The notes under the pieces were generated by a model, which ran no database searches, was not told where the DNA came from, and saw only the letters and a list, made by a program, of their open reading frames with translations. Of a stretch of 64,000 nucleotides of DNA, positions 51,686-60,718 are shown one piece after another (position 1 is the first letter of the stretch; each line of letters opens with the position of its first letter). The DNA is taken from the NCBI RefSeq assembly GCF_009861525.1, contig NZ_WVHL01000005.1, forward strand, positions 2,232,001 to 2,296,000, read 5' to 3'. This DNA is from Pseudomonas sp. LD120. Its GTDB lineage: Bacteria > Pseudomonadota > Gammaproteobacteria > Pseudomonadales > Pseudomonadaceae. A program made the translations under genes and the position numbers.

Positions 51686-53404
51686 ATGGATGAGAAATAC
51701 CGCAGGGCCGTGGATGCCGCCGCCATCTTCTCCGAGACAGATCTGAGCGGATCCATCACCTATGTCAATGACCTGTTCTGTCAGGTGTCGGGTTATAGCC
51801 GCGAGGAACTGATCGGTGCCAACCACCGTATGCTCAGTTCCGGGCTGCACCCGCCAGGTTTCTTCAGTGACTTGTGGCAGACCATCACCCAGGGCCGGGT
51901 ATGGAAGGGGGAAATCTGTAACCGTGCCAAGGACGGCAGCTTGTACTGGGTCGACAGCACCATGGTGCCCTTGATGGACCCGCTTACCGGGAAGGTGATG
52001 CGTTATGTGTCGATCCGTTTCGATGTCAGTGAGAAGCGCCAACTGCTGCACTCGCTGCAGTGGCGGGTCGGGCATGACGTGCTGACCGGCCTGCCCAATC
52101 GGGCCTTCCTCTCCGAGTTGCTGCATCAGGCCCTGGATTTCTCCCGGCAGGAAGACATTCCGCTGGCGGTGTGCATGCTCGATCTGGACGGTTTCAAGGC
52201 GGTCAACGATGGCTACGGGCATGCGTGCGGCGATCTGCTGCTGGTCGAGGTGGCTGCGCGCTTGCGTTCGATCATTCGTGGCGAGGATGTGGTGGCGCGA
52301 CTGGGCGGTGACGAGTTCGTGCTGATCCTGCGTTATGTGCGCGATATGTTGGAGTTGCGCGCGGCATTGCAGCGGGTGTTGGTCGCCATTTCCCAGCCTT
52401 ACTCAATTCAGGGCAAGGACATCAACGTCTTTGCCAGCATTGGCGTGACCCTGTTTCCCACCGACAACCATGACGCCGACACGTTGTTGCGCCATGCCGA
52501 TCAAGCGATGTACGTGGCCAAGCAAAGCGGACGCAATCGTTTTCATTTGTTCGACGTGCTGCGTGACCGTGAAGTGATGGTCACCTATCAGACCGTGGAA
52601 CAGGTGCGCCAGGCGCTTGAGGGCGGTCAGTTGCACTTGTACTTCCAACCCAAGATCAATATGCGCAGCGGCGCGGTCGTGGGGCTGGAGGCGATGTTGC
52701 GTTGGCAGCATCCGCAACGCGGGATGCTTGGCGCCCAGGAGTTTCTGCCCCAGGTGGAAGAGACTGACCTGATCGTCGATATCGGTGAGTGGGTCATGGA
52801 TCAGGTGATGAGCCAACTGCAGCGCTGGCAAGCCTCGGGCTATGGCTGGCCGGTGAGTCTGAATGTCGCTGCTCGGCATTTTCAGCGGGCGGATTTTGTT
52901 GAGCGTCTCAAGGACATGCTGGATCGCTATGCGGATGTTTCACCGGCGTTGCTGGATCTGGAGATTGTCGAGTCGGTGGCCAGCGACAATATCCAGCGGG
53001 TCAGCGATTGTCTCGACGCCTGCCAGGGGTTCGGTGTGCAGTTTTCTCTGGGGGATTTTGGCACTGGGCATTCATCGCTCAGTTACCTCAAGCGCCTGCG
53101 CACCCAGACCATCAAGATTGACCGGCTGTTCGTTCGCGACATGCTTCATGATCAGGGCGATCAGGCGCTGATCCAGGCGCTGGTAGGGTTGGCCCGGGCA
53201 TTCGGTCGTCAAGTCGTGGCAGAGGGATTGGAGAGCCTGGCCCATGGTGAGCGGCTGATGGCCCTGGGGTGCGAGGTGGCTCAGGGCGATTTCATTGCCG
53301 CGCCGATGCCGGCCGATGCGGTGCTGGAGTGGGTGCGCGGTTTTCAACCGTCGCTGGCGTGGCGTGGCGTGGCGATTCAGGGCGAGGCGGTCTCCGAGGC
53401 TTGA
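51686..53404 (+). CDS. PAS-GGDEF-EAL c-di-GMP signalling protein with altered EAL motif
   Basis: A 572-residue cytoplasmic protein. PAS at about 5-115 is very like the PAS of the preceding Aer. The GGDEF domain has the intact RLGGDEF and a RGED inhibitory site five residues before it. The EAL domain is at about 310-560. In EAL, the signature reads EAMLRW, NVAARHF is present, and EIVES, KIDRLF, AEGLES and Q (VAQGDF) are kept. The DDFGTG metal motif reads GDFGTG, so one conserved acid is missing. Cyclase activity looks possible; phosphodiesterase activity is doubtful. It is probably co-transcribed with aer. Confidence 0.9.
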   Translation: MDEKYRRAVDAAAIFSETDLSGSITYVNDLFCQVSGYSREELIGANHRMLSSGLHPPGFFSDLWQTITQGRVWKGEICNRAKDGSLYWVDSTMVPLMDPLTGKVMRYVSIRFDVSEKRQLLHSLQWRVGHDVLTGLPNRAFLSELLHQALDFSRQEDIPLAVCMLDLDGFKAVNDGYGHACGDLLLVEVAARLRSIIRGEDVVARLGGDEFVLILRYVRDMLELRAALQRVLVAISQPYSIQGKDINVFASIGVTLFPTDNHDADTLLRHADQAMYVAKQSGRNRFHLFDVLRDREVMVTYQTVEQVRQALEGGQLHLYFQPKINMRSGAVVGLEAMLRWQHPQRGMLGAQEFLPQVEETDLIVDIGEWVMDQVMSQLQRWQASGYGWPVSLNVAARHFQRADFVERLKDMLDRYADVSPALLDLEIVESVASDNIQRVSDCLDACQGFGVQFSLGDFGTGHSSLSYLKRLRTQTIKIDRLFVRDMLHDQGDQALIQALVGLARAFGRQVVAEGLESLAHGERLMALGCEVAQGDFIAAPMPADAVLEWVRGFQPSLAWRGVAIQGEAVSEA

Positions 53405-54147
53405 GTACGCGGCTGTGGGCCGATGTAGCGTTGGACGATGGCATCGATTTCGCCGGACATCTTCATGCGCAGCAAGGTACGTAGAATACGCTGTGCCGGT
53501 ACCACCGGGTCGTTACGCACATAGCAGCCCACGGCCTGCTCTTGCACCACGGCGACGCTGTACAGCGGGTTGTCGGGCGCCTGGGTCTTGTTGAACCAAT
53601 CCAGGGTCCACTGGCTGGCGATGGCGTAGCGGTATCGTCCGGCCACCAGTTTTTGCAGCACTTGTGCCTCGTTGCGGGCGTTGTCGCGAATCAGTTGGTG
53701 GGCGTCGAACAGCGGTTGCAAAGACGTGTAGGTGTAGCTCAGGACCGTACCGATGGGTTGTCGCGACAGTTCCCCCAGGTTGACCGCAGCGGGAACCTGG
53801 TGGGCACTTACCAACAGGTTGCGTTGGGTGAACAGCGGCAGGCTCCACAGAAAGTCACCGGACTGGTTCGGCAGCCACGACTGCGCGACGTAGCAGCGTA
53901 CATCGACTTCGCCTTGAGTCATGGCGTTCTGCACCCGGGCTCGCGCCAGCACGTGGAACTCCGCCCGCCTGTCCATGTGCCGGGCCAGGCTGTTCATGGT
54001 GTCGTAAAGGATGCCAGTGGTGGGCTGGTTATCAACGATCTCAATGGTTGGCATGGCCCAGCTGTCGGCGATGACAAAACGCAAGGGTGGCTCGGCGGCC
54101 TCCAGGTTGGCGCTAAGTAGAAGCAGGACGCCCCAGATCAAACGCAT
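53377..54147 (-). CDS. Periplasmic solute-binding protein, family 3-like
   Basis: A 256-residue protein with a signal peptide (MRLIWGVLLLLSANLEAA) and a bilobed binding fold (LRFVIADSWAMPTIEIVDNQPTTGILYDTMNSLARHM, GTVLSYTYTSLQPLFDAHQLIRDNARNEAQVLQKLVAGRYRYAIAS). No permease or ATPase gene is adjacent, so it may serve as an orphan sensor-like binder. Its last 28 bases overlap the end of the GGDEF-EAL gene on the other strand. Confidence 0.82.
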   Translation of the reverse strand: MRLIWGVLLLLSANLEAAEPPLRFVIADSWAMPTIEIVDNQPTTGILYDTMNSLARHMDRRAEFHVLARARVQNAMTQGEVDVRCYVAQSWLPNQSGDFLWSLPLFTQRNLLVSAHQVPAAVNLGELSRQPIGTVLSYTYTSLQPLFDAHQLIRDNARNEAQVLQKLVAGRYRYAIASQWTLDWFNKTQAPDNPLYSVAVVQEQAVGCYVRNDPVVPAQRILRTLLRMKMSGEIDAIVQRYIGPQPRTQASETASP

Positions 54148-54276
54148 AGGCTCTCCACGGTCGGGCATTGCTCTGCAATAGTCAGCTTAGACAGATTAGA
54201 CGCGCGCGCCGGATGCAATTTCGCCCTTGCTCCGCTAGCATTACCGGCTTCCGCTTTCCAGTTGCGACGGTTTTCG

Positions 54277-56382
54277 ATGAGTTATCAGGTTCTTGCACGT
54301 AAATGGCGTCCGCGCTCGTTCCGCGAAATGGTCGGCCAGACCCATGTGCTCAAGGCTCTGATCAATGCCTTGGACAGCCAGCGGCTGCACCATGCCTATC
54401 TTTTCACGGGCACTCGCGGAGTGGGCAAGACCACTATCGCGCGGATCATTGCCAAATGCCTGAATTGTGAAACAGGTATCACGTCTACGCCCTGTGGCAC
54501 CTGTTCGGTGTGCTGCGAGATCGATGAGGGGCGCTTCGTCGACCTGATCGAGATCGACGCCGCGAGCCGGACCAAGGTCGAGGACACCCGTGAACTGCTG
54601 GATAACGTGCAATACGCGCCGAGCCGCGGGCGCTTCAAGGTCTATTTGATCGACGAAGTGCACATGCTCTCCAGTCACTCGTTCAACGCCTTGCTCAAAA
54701 CCCTCGAAGAGCCGCCACCCTACGTCAAGTTCATCCTGGCGACCACCGATCCGCAGAAACTGCCAGCGACCATCTTGTCCCGCTGCCTGCAGTTCTCCCT
54801 GAAAAACATGACCCCCGAGCGGGTGGTCGAGCACTTGAGTCACGTCCTGGGCGTGGAGAACGTGCCGTTCGAGGACGATGCGCTGTGGCTGTTGGGCCGC
54901 GCCGCCGACGGCTCGATGCGTGACGCGATGAGTCTGACCGACCAGGCCATCGCCTTCGGCGAAGGCAAGGTCATGGCCGCCGATGTGCGGGCCATGCTCG
55001 GTACCCTCGATCACGGCCAGGTCTACGACGTGCTCCATGCGCTGATCGACGGCGACGCCAAGGCGCTGCTGGAGGCGGTACGTCATCTGGCGGAGCAAGG
55101 CCCGGATTGGAACGGCGTGCTCTCGGAAATTCTCAACGTGCTGCACCGGGTAGCGATTGCCCAGGCGCTGCCGGAAGGGGTCGACAACGGTCATGGCGAT
55201 CGCGATCGGGTGCTATCCCTGGCCCAGGCGCTGCCGGCCGAAGACGTACAGTTCTATTACCAGATGGGCCTGATTGGCCGGCGCGACCTGCCGCTGGCGC
55301 CGGACCCGCGCGGGGGCTTTGAAATGGTCCTGCTGCGGATGCTGGCGTTCCGCCCCGCGGACACCGCGGACGCACCGAGACAGCCGCTAAAGCCAGTGGG
55401 GATCAGCCAGGCCACAGTTGATTCCGCCCAAGCCGTGGCGGCACCAGCGCCTGCTGTGCCTGTGCCTGTGCCTGTGGCGCCCGTTGCCAGCGCGCCGGTC
55501 GCAGCCCCCGCAGCCCCGGTTCCAGACCCAGCCCCGGTGGTCGCTCCGGTACCTGTCACGCCGCCGGTCGCCGAAACCCTTGTTGCCGAGCCCGAGCCTG
55601 AGCCGGTGATCACCGAAGAGGTGGTCGACCTGCCGTGGAACGATCCGGCAGGGCCTTCGGTGGAACAGCAGCCGGCTGCGGAGCCGGTGCTGGAAGTGAC
55701 GGCCGAACAGCCCGAACTGACGCCGATGCCCGCGCCTGCGCCGGACAGCGTGGTGCCGGATGCGCCGGAGTGGGTCAGTGCGCCGGTGCTCGAGCCGAGC
55801 GTGGCCGAGGTTGAGGCCGCCACCCCGGGGATCGATCTGGATGACGAGCCGCCCCTGGACGAGGACTATATCGAGCCGGACATGGACTCGGCCTACAGCT
55901 ACCTCGACGAACTGGCCAGTGAGCACGCCGCTGAACCGCCCCCGGAACCCGAACCAGAGCCCGCCGCCAAGCCGGCCACCGGCTTGGCGCTTGAGTGGCT
56001 GGAACTGTTTCCGAAGCTGCCGATTTCCGGCATGACCGGTAGCATCGCCGCCAACTGCACCTTGATGGCCGTGGACGGCGACAATTGGCTGCTGCACTTG
56101 GATCCGGCCCATAGCGCCCTGTTCAACGCCACTCAGCAGCGTCGCCTCAACGATGCGCTGAACCAGTACCATGGCCGCACCCTGACCCTGGCCATTGAAC
56201 TGATCAAGCCCGAGCAGGAAACCCCGGCCCAGGCCGCTTCCCGGCGCCGTGCCGATCGTCAGCGCGAGGCGGAAGAGTCGATCCACGGCGATCCGTTCAT
56301 CCAGCAGATGGTCCAGACGTTCGGTGCCGTGGTGCGCCACGATACTATTGAACCCGTCGAGGCCCTGGCTAGCCAGGGTTGA
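54277..56382 (+). CDS. dnaX: DNA polymerase III subunits gamma/tau
   Basis: A 701-residue DnaX. The AAA+ domain has GTRGVGKTTIARI (Walker A), the zinc cysteines CETGITSTPCGTCSVC, LIDEVHML (Walker B) and the SRC sensor ATILSRCLQF. A Pro/Ala/Val-rich linker covers about 375-560. A C-terminal tau domain (GLALEWLELFPKLPISGMTG) contacts the polymerase. The ATG at 54277 gives MSYQVLARKWRPRSF. I did not find a clear A-rich frameshift site, so a separate gamma form is not asserted. Confidence 0.96.
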   Translation: MSYQVLARKWRPRSFREMVGQTHVLKALINALDSQRLHHAYLFTGTRGVGKTTIARIIAKCLNCETGITSTPCGTCSVCCEIDEGRFVDLIEIDAASRTKVEDTRELLDNVQYAPSRGRFKVYLIDEVHMLSSHSFNALLKTLEEPPPYVKFILATTDPQKLPATILSRCLQFSLKNMTPERVVEHLSHVLGVENVPFEDDALWLLGRAADGSMRDAMSLTDQAIAFGEGKVMAADVRAMLGTLDHGQVYDVLHALIDGDAKALLEAVRHLAEQGPDWNGVLSEILNVLHRVAIAQALPEGVDNGHGDRDRVLSLAQALPAEDVQFYYQMGLIGRRDLPLAPDPRGGFEMVLLRMLAFRPADTADAPRQPLKPVGISQATVDSAQAVAAPAPAVPVPVPVAPVASAPVAAPAAPVPDPAPVVAPVPVTPPVAETLVAEPEPEPVITEEVVDLPWNDPAGPSVEQQPAAEPVLEVTAEQPELTPMPAPAPDSVVPDAPEWVSAPVLEPSVAEVEAATPGIDLDDEPPLDEDYIEPDMDSAYSYLDELASEHAAEPPPEPEPEPAAKPATGLALEWLELFPKLPISGMTGSIAANCTLMAVDGDNWLLHLDPAHSALFNATQQRRLNDALNQYHGRTLTLAIELIKPEQETPAQAASRRRADRQREAEESIHGDPFIQQMVQTFGAVVRHDTIEPVEALASQG

Positions 56383-56448
56383 TCACTTAAAGGGCGCCGG
56401 GCCGTGGGCCGGGCGCTGTTTCCATCCCCGTACTTTGAGGTAATTCCC

Positions 56449-56787
56449 ATGATGAAAGGTGGCATGGCCGGCCTGATGAAGCAGGCGCAGCAGATGCAGG
56501 AAAAGATGGCCAAGATGCAGGAAGAACTGGCCAACGCTGAAGTCACCGGCAAGGCTGGCGGCGACATGGTCACCGTGGTCATGACCGGTCGTCACGACAT
56601 CAAGCGCGTGAGCATCGATCCGAGCCTGCTGGAAGGCGTCAGCGACGATGATCGCGAAGTGCTGGAAGACCTGTTTGCCGCAGCGGTGAACGACGCCGTA
56701 CGCAAGATCGAGTCCAACAGCCAGGAAAAAATGTCCGGCATGACCGCTGGCATGCAACTGCCTCCGGGCATGAAGCTGCCGTTCTGA
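56449..56787 (+). CDS. ybaB: YbaB/EbfC-family nucleoid-associated protein
   Basis: A 112-residue protein rich in Met and Gln at the N-terminus (MKQAQQMQEKMAKMQEELAN), with the YbaB core GDMVTVVMTGRHDIKRVSIDPSLLE. It is a dimeric DNA-binding protein. Two adjacent ATGs (56449, 56452) are possible; GAGG lies upstream. It follows dnaX by 66 bases and is closed by a strong terminator, which separates it from recR. Confidence 0.95.
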   Translation: MMKGGMAGLMKQAQQMQEKMAKMQEELANAEVTGKAGGDMVTVVMTGRHDIKRVSIDPSLLEGVSDDDREVLEDLFAAAVNDAVRKIESNSQEKMSGMTAGMQLPPGMKLPF

Positions 56788-56815
56788 TTCGCCATCGCGT
56801 CTCGGATGGACCCTA

Positions 56816-56848
56816 AAAATGCCAGGCCTTGAGCCTGGCATTTTTTTT
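56816..56848 (+). terminator. Intrinsic terminator of dnaX-ybaB
   Basis: AATGCCAGGC-CTTGA-GCCTGGCATT, followed by a run of eight T. Strong form. Confidence 0.95.
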
Positions 56849-56983
56849 GGCTCGGCGGTGCTGGGGCGCTCAGAGTGCCGGCAGGGGCTCTTTCGCGCGC
56901 GCCAGAAACATCGAACGCCGCTGCGCGTCTATGGTCTGCACCCTGTACGGTCCTATTCAACTTTCCATAAAGGGGTGCCTGTG

Positions 56984-58027
56984 ATGCCGCAAACAATGAC
57001 CCTTAATCAGCGCGTGGTGCTGGTTTCGCGTCCCCAGGGCGCGCCGGTTCCGGAAAACTTCCGCCTGGAGCGGGTGGCCTTGCCGGAGCTGGCCGATGGC
57101 CAAGTCCTGCTGAAGACCTTCTATCTGTCCCTGGACCCCTACATGCGTGGTCGCATGAGCGATGCGCCGTCCTATGCCGCACCGGTGGAGATCGGCGAGG
57201 TCATGACCGGTGGCGCGGTCAGCCGGGTTGAGCGCTCGCTGAACCCGAAGTTCCAGGCCGGCGATCTGGTGCTGGGTGCCACGGGCTGGCAGAGCCACAG
57301 CATCAGTGATGGCCGCAACCTGATGCCCGTGCCGTCTGGTTTGCCTAGCCCTTCCATGGCCCTGGGGGTGCTGGGCATGCCCGGAATGACTGCCTATATG
57401 GGGCTGATGGAGATCGGCCAGCCTAAGGCCGGGGAAACCCTGGTGGTGGCCGCGGCGTCTGGTGCGGTGGGCTCTGTGGTGGGGCAGGTGGCCAAGCTCA
57501 AGGGGCTGCGGGTGGTGGGCGTTGCCGGTGGTGCCGAGAAGTGCCGCTATGTGGTCGAGGAACTGGGTTTCGATGCCTGCATCGATCACAAGGGGGATGA
57601 CTTTAGCGATGAGTTGGCCCAGGCCTGCTTCAATGGGGTGGACATCTATTTTGAGAACGTTGGCGGCAAGGTGTTCGATGCCGTGTTGCCCTTGCTCAAT
57701 CCCCGGGCGCGCATTCCCCTGTGCGGACTGATCGCTCAATACAACGCTCAGGAACTGCGACCAGGGCCGGACCGTCTGCCGCTGTTGCAACGCACGCTGC
57801 TGACCAAACGGGTCCGCATCCAGGGGTTCATCGTCTTTGACGACTATGGTGATCGCCATCCGGAGTTCATCAAGGCGATGGCGCCTTGGGTGCTCGAAGG
57901 CAAGGTCAAGTTCAAAGAGGATGTGGTCGAAGGCCTGGAGCAGGCGCCCGACGCCTTCATCGGTCTGCTGGAAGGGCGTAACTTCGGCAAGTTGGTGGTC
58001 AAGGTGGCTCAGGACGCGAGCATTTGA
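56984..58027 (+). CDS. NADP-dependent oxidoreductase of the MDR / CurA-like family
   Basis: A 347-residue medium-chain reductase. SLDPYMRGRMSD near residue 45, the nucleotide site AAASGAVGSVVGQVAKLKGLRVVGVAGG, and ENVGGKVFDAVLPLLN are typical of the zinc-free CurA / leukotriene-B4 12-hydroxydehydrogenase branch. These enzymes reduce alpha,beta-unsaturated carbonyls with NADPH. AAAGGGG precedes the ATG at 56984. It lies between ybaB and recR, which are neighbours in other pseudomonads, so it looks inserted into this locus. Confidence 0.9.
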   Translation: MPQTMTLNQRVVLVSRPQGAPVPENFRLERVALPELADGQVLLKTFYLSLDPYMRGRMSDAPSYAAPVEIGEVMTGGAVSRVERSLNPKFQAGDLVLGATGWQSHSISDGRNLMPVPSGLPSPSMALGVLGMPGMTAYMGLMEIGQPKAGETLVVAAASGAVGSVVGQVAKLKGLRVVGVAGGAEKCRYVVEELGFDACIDHKGDDFSDELAQACFNGVDIYFENVGGKVFDAVLPLLNPRARIPLCGLIAQYNAQELRPGPDRLPLLQRTLLTKRVRIQGFIVFDDYGDRHPEFIKAMAPWVLEGKVKFKEDVVEGLEQAPDAFIGLLEGRNFGKLVVKVAQDASI

Positions 58028-58084
58028 CGCTGTCCCGAGGCGCGGGTATAAACCGCGTCTCGTCGTTTTGTCGGACCTTTGCCC

Positions 58085-58687
58085 ATGAGCTTCAGCCCCC
58101 TGATTCGCCAACTGATCGATGCCCTGCGCACCTTGCCGGGCGTGGGCCAGAAAACCGCCCAGCGCATGGCCCTGCAACTGCTTGAGCGTGATCGCAGCGG
58201 TGGCGTGCGCCTGGCCCAGGCGCTGAGCCAGGCCATGGAAGGGGTGGGCCATTGCCGTCAATGCCGGACCCTGACCGAGGATGAGTTGTGCCCGCAGTGC
58301 GCCGATCCGCGCCGTGACGACACGTTGCTGTGCGTGGTGGAGGGCCCGATGGACGTTTACGCCGTGGAGCAGACCGGTTATCGCGGTCGTTACTTTGTGC
58401 TCAAAGGGCATCTGTCGCCCCTGGACGGGCTGGGCCCGGAAGCCATCGGTATTCCACAACTGCTGACGCGGATCGAAGAGCAAGGCAGCTTCACCGAAGT
58501 CATCCTGGCCACCAATCCCACGGTGGAAGGCGAGGCTACCGCCCACTACATCGCCCAGCTACTGACCAACAAAGGCCTGATCACCTCACGGATCGCCCAT
58601 GGCGTGCCGTTGGGAGGCGAGTTGGAGCTGGTGGACGGTGGCACCCTGGCGCACTCTTTTGCCGGGCGCAAACCCATAACCCTGTAG
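58085..58687 (+). CDS. recR: Recombination mediator RecR
   Basis: A 200-residue RecR. It has an HhH motif (RTLPGVGQKTAQRMALQLLERD), a Cys4 zinc finger (CRQCRTLTEDELCPQCADPRRD) and a Toprim domain (LCVVEGPMDVYAVEQTGYRGRYFVLKGHLSPLDGLGPE). It works with RecF/RecO to load RecA on gapped DNA. The ATG at 58085 gives MSFSPLIRQLIDALR; an in-frame TTG at 58079 is not needed. Confidence 0.96.
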   Translation: MSFSPLIRQLIDALRTLPGVGQKTAQRMALQLLERDRSGGVRLAQALSQAMEGVGHCRQCRTLTEDELCPQCADPRRDDTLLCVVEGPMDVYAVEQTGYRGRYFVLKGHLSPLDGLGPEAIGIPQLLTRIEEQGSFTEVILATNPTVEGEATAHYIAQLLTNKGLITSRIAHGVPLGGELELVDGGTLAHSFAGRKPITL

Positions 58688-58699
58688 GGCCGGTTTCCG

Positions 58700-58724
58700 G
58701 GAGCCGGCATGCCGGCTGGCAAGG
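58700..58724. repeat. REP-like palindrome after recR
   Basis: GGAGCCGGCATGCCGGCTGG followed by CAAGG lies 13 bases after the recR stop and resembles the GGAGCCGGCTTGCCGGCGAAGG class of REP element. It can also fold as a hairpin (GCCGGCATGCCGGC). Confidence 0.6.
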
Positions 58725-58745
58725 ATCAAACGGATCGCCTTGAAA

Positions 58746-58763
58746 ACCAAGCAAGCGCTTGGT
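58746..58763. promoter_or_regulatory. Palindrome in front of the acyl-CoA dehydrogenase gene
   Basis: ACCAAGC-AAGC-GCTTGGT has perfect seven-base arms and lies 32 bases before the ATG. The CAAGCAAGCGCTTG type occurs before fatty-acid and acyl-CoA genes controlled by TetR-type repressors; the assignment here is inference. Confidence 0.5.
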
Positions 58764-58795
58764 AAGTTTCCTCGACCCTTCAGAGGAGCTTGCCG

Positions 58796-59944
58796 ATGTC
58801 TGCCTGCCAGGAATACTTCGATCCCAGCCACCAGTTGGTTCGCGACAGCGTGCGACGTTTCGTCGAGCGTGAAATTCTTCCCGAGGTCGATCAGTGGGAG
58901 GAGGCGGGCAGTTTTCCTCGCGAGCTGTACCTCAAGGCCGGCGCCGCGGGCATTCTCGGTATCGGTTATCCCGAAGTCTTGGGCGGTAGCCACGCAGGCG
59001 ATCTGTTCGCCAAGATTGCCGCCAGTGAAGAGTTGATGCGCAGTGGCTCTGGCGGTTTGGTGGCGGGGCTGGGGTCGCTGGATATTGGTTTGCCGCCGAT
59101 CATCAAATGGGCCCGTCCCGAAGTGCGCGACCTGATAGCGCCGCAAGTGCTGTCCGGGAAAAAGATTTGCGCGCTGGCTGTCACCGAGCCCAGCGGCGGC
59201 TCGGATGTGGCCAATCTGCAGACCCGCGCCGTGCGCGATGGCGATCACTATCGGGTCACTGGCAGCAAGACCTTCATCACCAGCGGCGTGCGCGCGGATT
59301 TCTATAGCGTGGCGGTACGCACCGGCGAGCCCGGTTATGGGGGAATCAGCCTGCTCATGATCGAAAAGGGCACCCCTGGCTTCAGCGTTGGGAGGCAGTT
59401 GAAAAAGATGGGGTGGTGGGCTTCGGACACCGCCGAGCTGTTTTTTGAGGATTGTCGGGTGCCGGTGGCTAACCTGGTGGGGGCCGAAAACATGGGGTTT
59501 GCCTGCATCATGGGCAACTTCCAGAGCGAGCGCCTGGCGTTGGCGGTGATGGCCAACATGACGGCGCAAATGGCCCTGGAGGAAAGCCTTAAGTGGGCCC
59601 GCGAGCGCGAAGCCTTTGGCAGACCCATCGCCAAGTTTCAGGTGCTCAAGCACCGCCTGGCGGAGATGGCTACCGCGCTGGAAGTGTCCCGGGAGTTCAC
59701 CTACCGCCAGGCGGCGAAGATGGCGGCCGGCAAAAGCGTGATCAAGGAAATCTCCATGGCCAAGAACTTCGCGACCGACACCGCCGACCGGATTACCAAC
59801 GATGCCGTGCAGATCCTCGGCGGCATGGGCTATATGCGTGAAAGCCTGGTGGAGCGCCTGTACCGCGACAATCGCATCCTTTCTATCGGTGGTGGTACCC
59901 GCGAGGTGATGAACGAAATCATCAGTAAGCAGATGGGGCTCTAG
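58796..59944 (+). CDS. Acyl-CoA dehydrogenase
   Basis: A 382-residue flavoprotein of the ACAD family. It shows ALAVTEPSGGSDVANLQTRA (FAD/substrate loop), GSKTFITSGVRADFY, KMGWWASDTAELFFEDCRVP, and the C-terminal AVQILGGMGYMRESLVERLYRDNRILSIGGGTREVM. It oxidises acyl-CoA to enoyl-CoA and passes electrons to ETF. GAGGAG lies before the ATG at 58796. The chain-length preference cannot be read from sequence alone. It follows recR with a REP and a palindrome between, so it is probably a separate unit. Confidence 0.94.
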   Translation: MSACQEYFDPSHQLVRDSVRRFVEREILPEVDQWEEAGSFPRELYLKAGAAGILGIGYPEVLGGSHAGDLFAKIAASEELMRSGSGGLVAGLGSLDIGLPPIIKWARPEVRDLIAPQVLSGKKICALAVTEPSGGSDVANLQTRAVRDGDHYRVTGSKTFITSGVRADFYSVAVRTGEPGYGGISLLMIEKGTPGFSVGRQLKKMGWWASDTAELFFEDCRVPVANLVGAENMGFACIMGNFQSERLALAVMANMTAQMALEESLKWAREREAFGRPIAKFQVLKHRLAEMATALEVSREFTYRQAAKMAAGKSVIKEISMAKNFATDTADRITNDAVQILGGMGYMRESLVERLYRDNRILSIGGGTREVMNEIISKQMGL

Positions 59945-60087
59945 TCCGGCTCTGTCCATCTGGAAACGGCTTGTTGCCGGGCTTCACCAATGAGTTGGGC
60001 GCATCCATGGCGGCGCTGTGTCTGGCGCGGGTGGTGAGATGGGCGACCCGCCGCTCCCGGCCATTGGCGGGGGCGGCGGGCATTGGC

Positions 60088-60636
60088 TTAGCGTTCGCTC
60101 AGTGAGAACTGCGTCAGGCAGAACGTCGGGATGCCCATGTCTTCCAGCTTCTGCGAGCCGCCCAGCTCCGGCAGATCGATGATGGCAGCGGCTTCGTAGA
60201 TCTTCGCTCCCATGCGCCGTACCAGATTGGCTGCGGCAATCAGGGTGCCGCCGGTGGCAATCAGGTCATCGAACATCAGTACCGAGTCACCTTCACACAA
60301 GCTATCGGCGTGCACTTCAAGGAAGGCTTGGCCGTACTCGGTCTGGTAGCTCTCGGCGAGAACGTCGGCCGGCAGTTTGCCCTGTTTGCGGAACAGGATC
60401 AGCGGCTTGTTCAGTTGGTAGGCGATGATCGAACCGATCAGGAAACCACGGGCGTCCATGGCGCCGATGTGGCTGAAATCCTCTTCGACATAACGCTGGG
60501 CGAAGCTGTCGGCCACCAGGCGCAGGGCCCGGGGAGACTGGAACAGGGGGGTAATGTCGCGAAAAATCACCCCCGGTTTGGGGAAGTCGATGACAGGGCG
60601 GATCAGGGATTTGATGTCGAAGGAGTCGAAGGCCAT
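60088..60636 (-). CDS. apt: Adenine phosphoribosyltransferase
   Basis: A 182-residue PRTase. The PRPP motif is VLMFDDLIATGGTLIAAANL, and GAMDARGFLIGSIIAYQLN and the flexible loop around YQTEYGQAFLE are typical of Apt. It salvages adenine to AMP. The start gives FDIKSLIRPVIDFPKPGVIFRDITPLF. It lies 83 bases downstream of anr on the same strand. Confidence 0.96.
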   Translation of the reverse strand: MAFDSFDIKSLIRPVIDFPKPGVIFRDITPLFQSPRALRLVADSFAQRYVEEDFSHIGAMDARGFLIGSIIAYQLNKPLILFRKQGKLPADVLAESYQTEYGQAFLEVHADSLCEGDSVLMFDDLIATGGTLIAAANLVRRMGAKIYEAAAIIDLPELGGSQKLEDMGIPTFCLTQFSLSER

Positions 60637-60718
60637 CTTCAGGTGTCCTGGCGGGCAATTTAGGCCGCGCCAGTATACCTGCGACCGAGCCTATTGGCTC
60701 AGTCACAAGTGCCGTGGA

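Noticed and set aside
54277..56382. Programmed frameshift in dnaX making a gamma form
   Set aside because: I did not find an A-rich slippery heptamer of the E. coli type, so the claim is not made.
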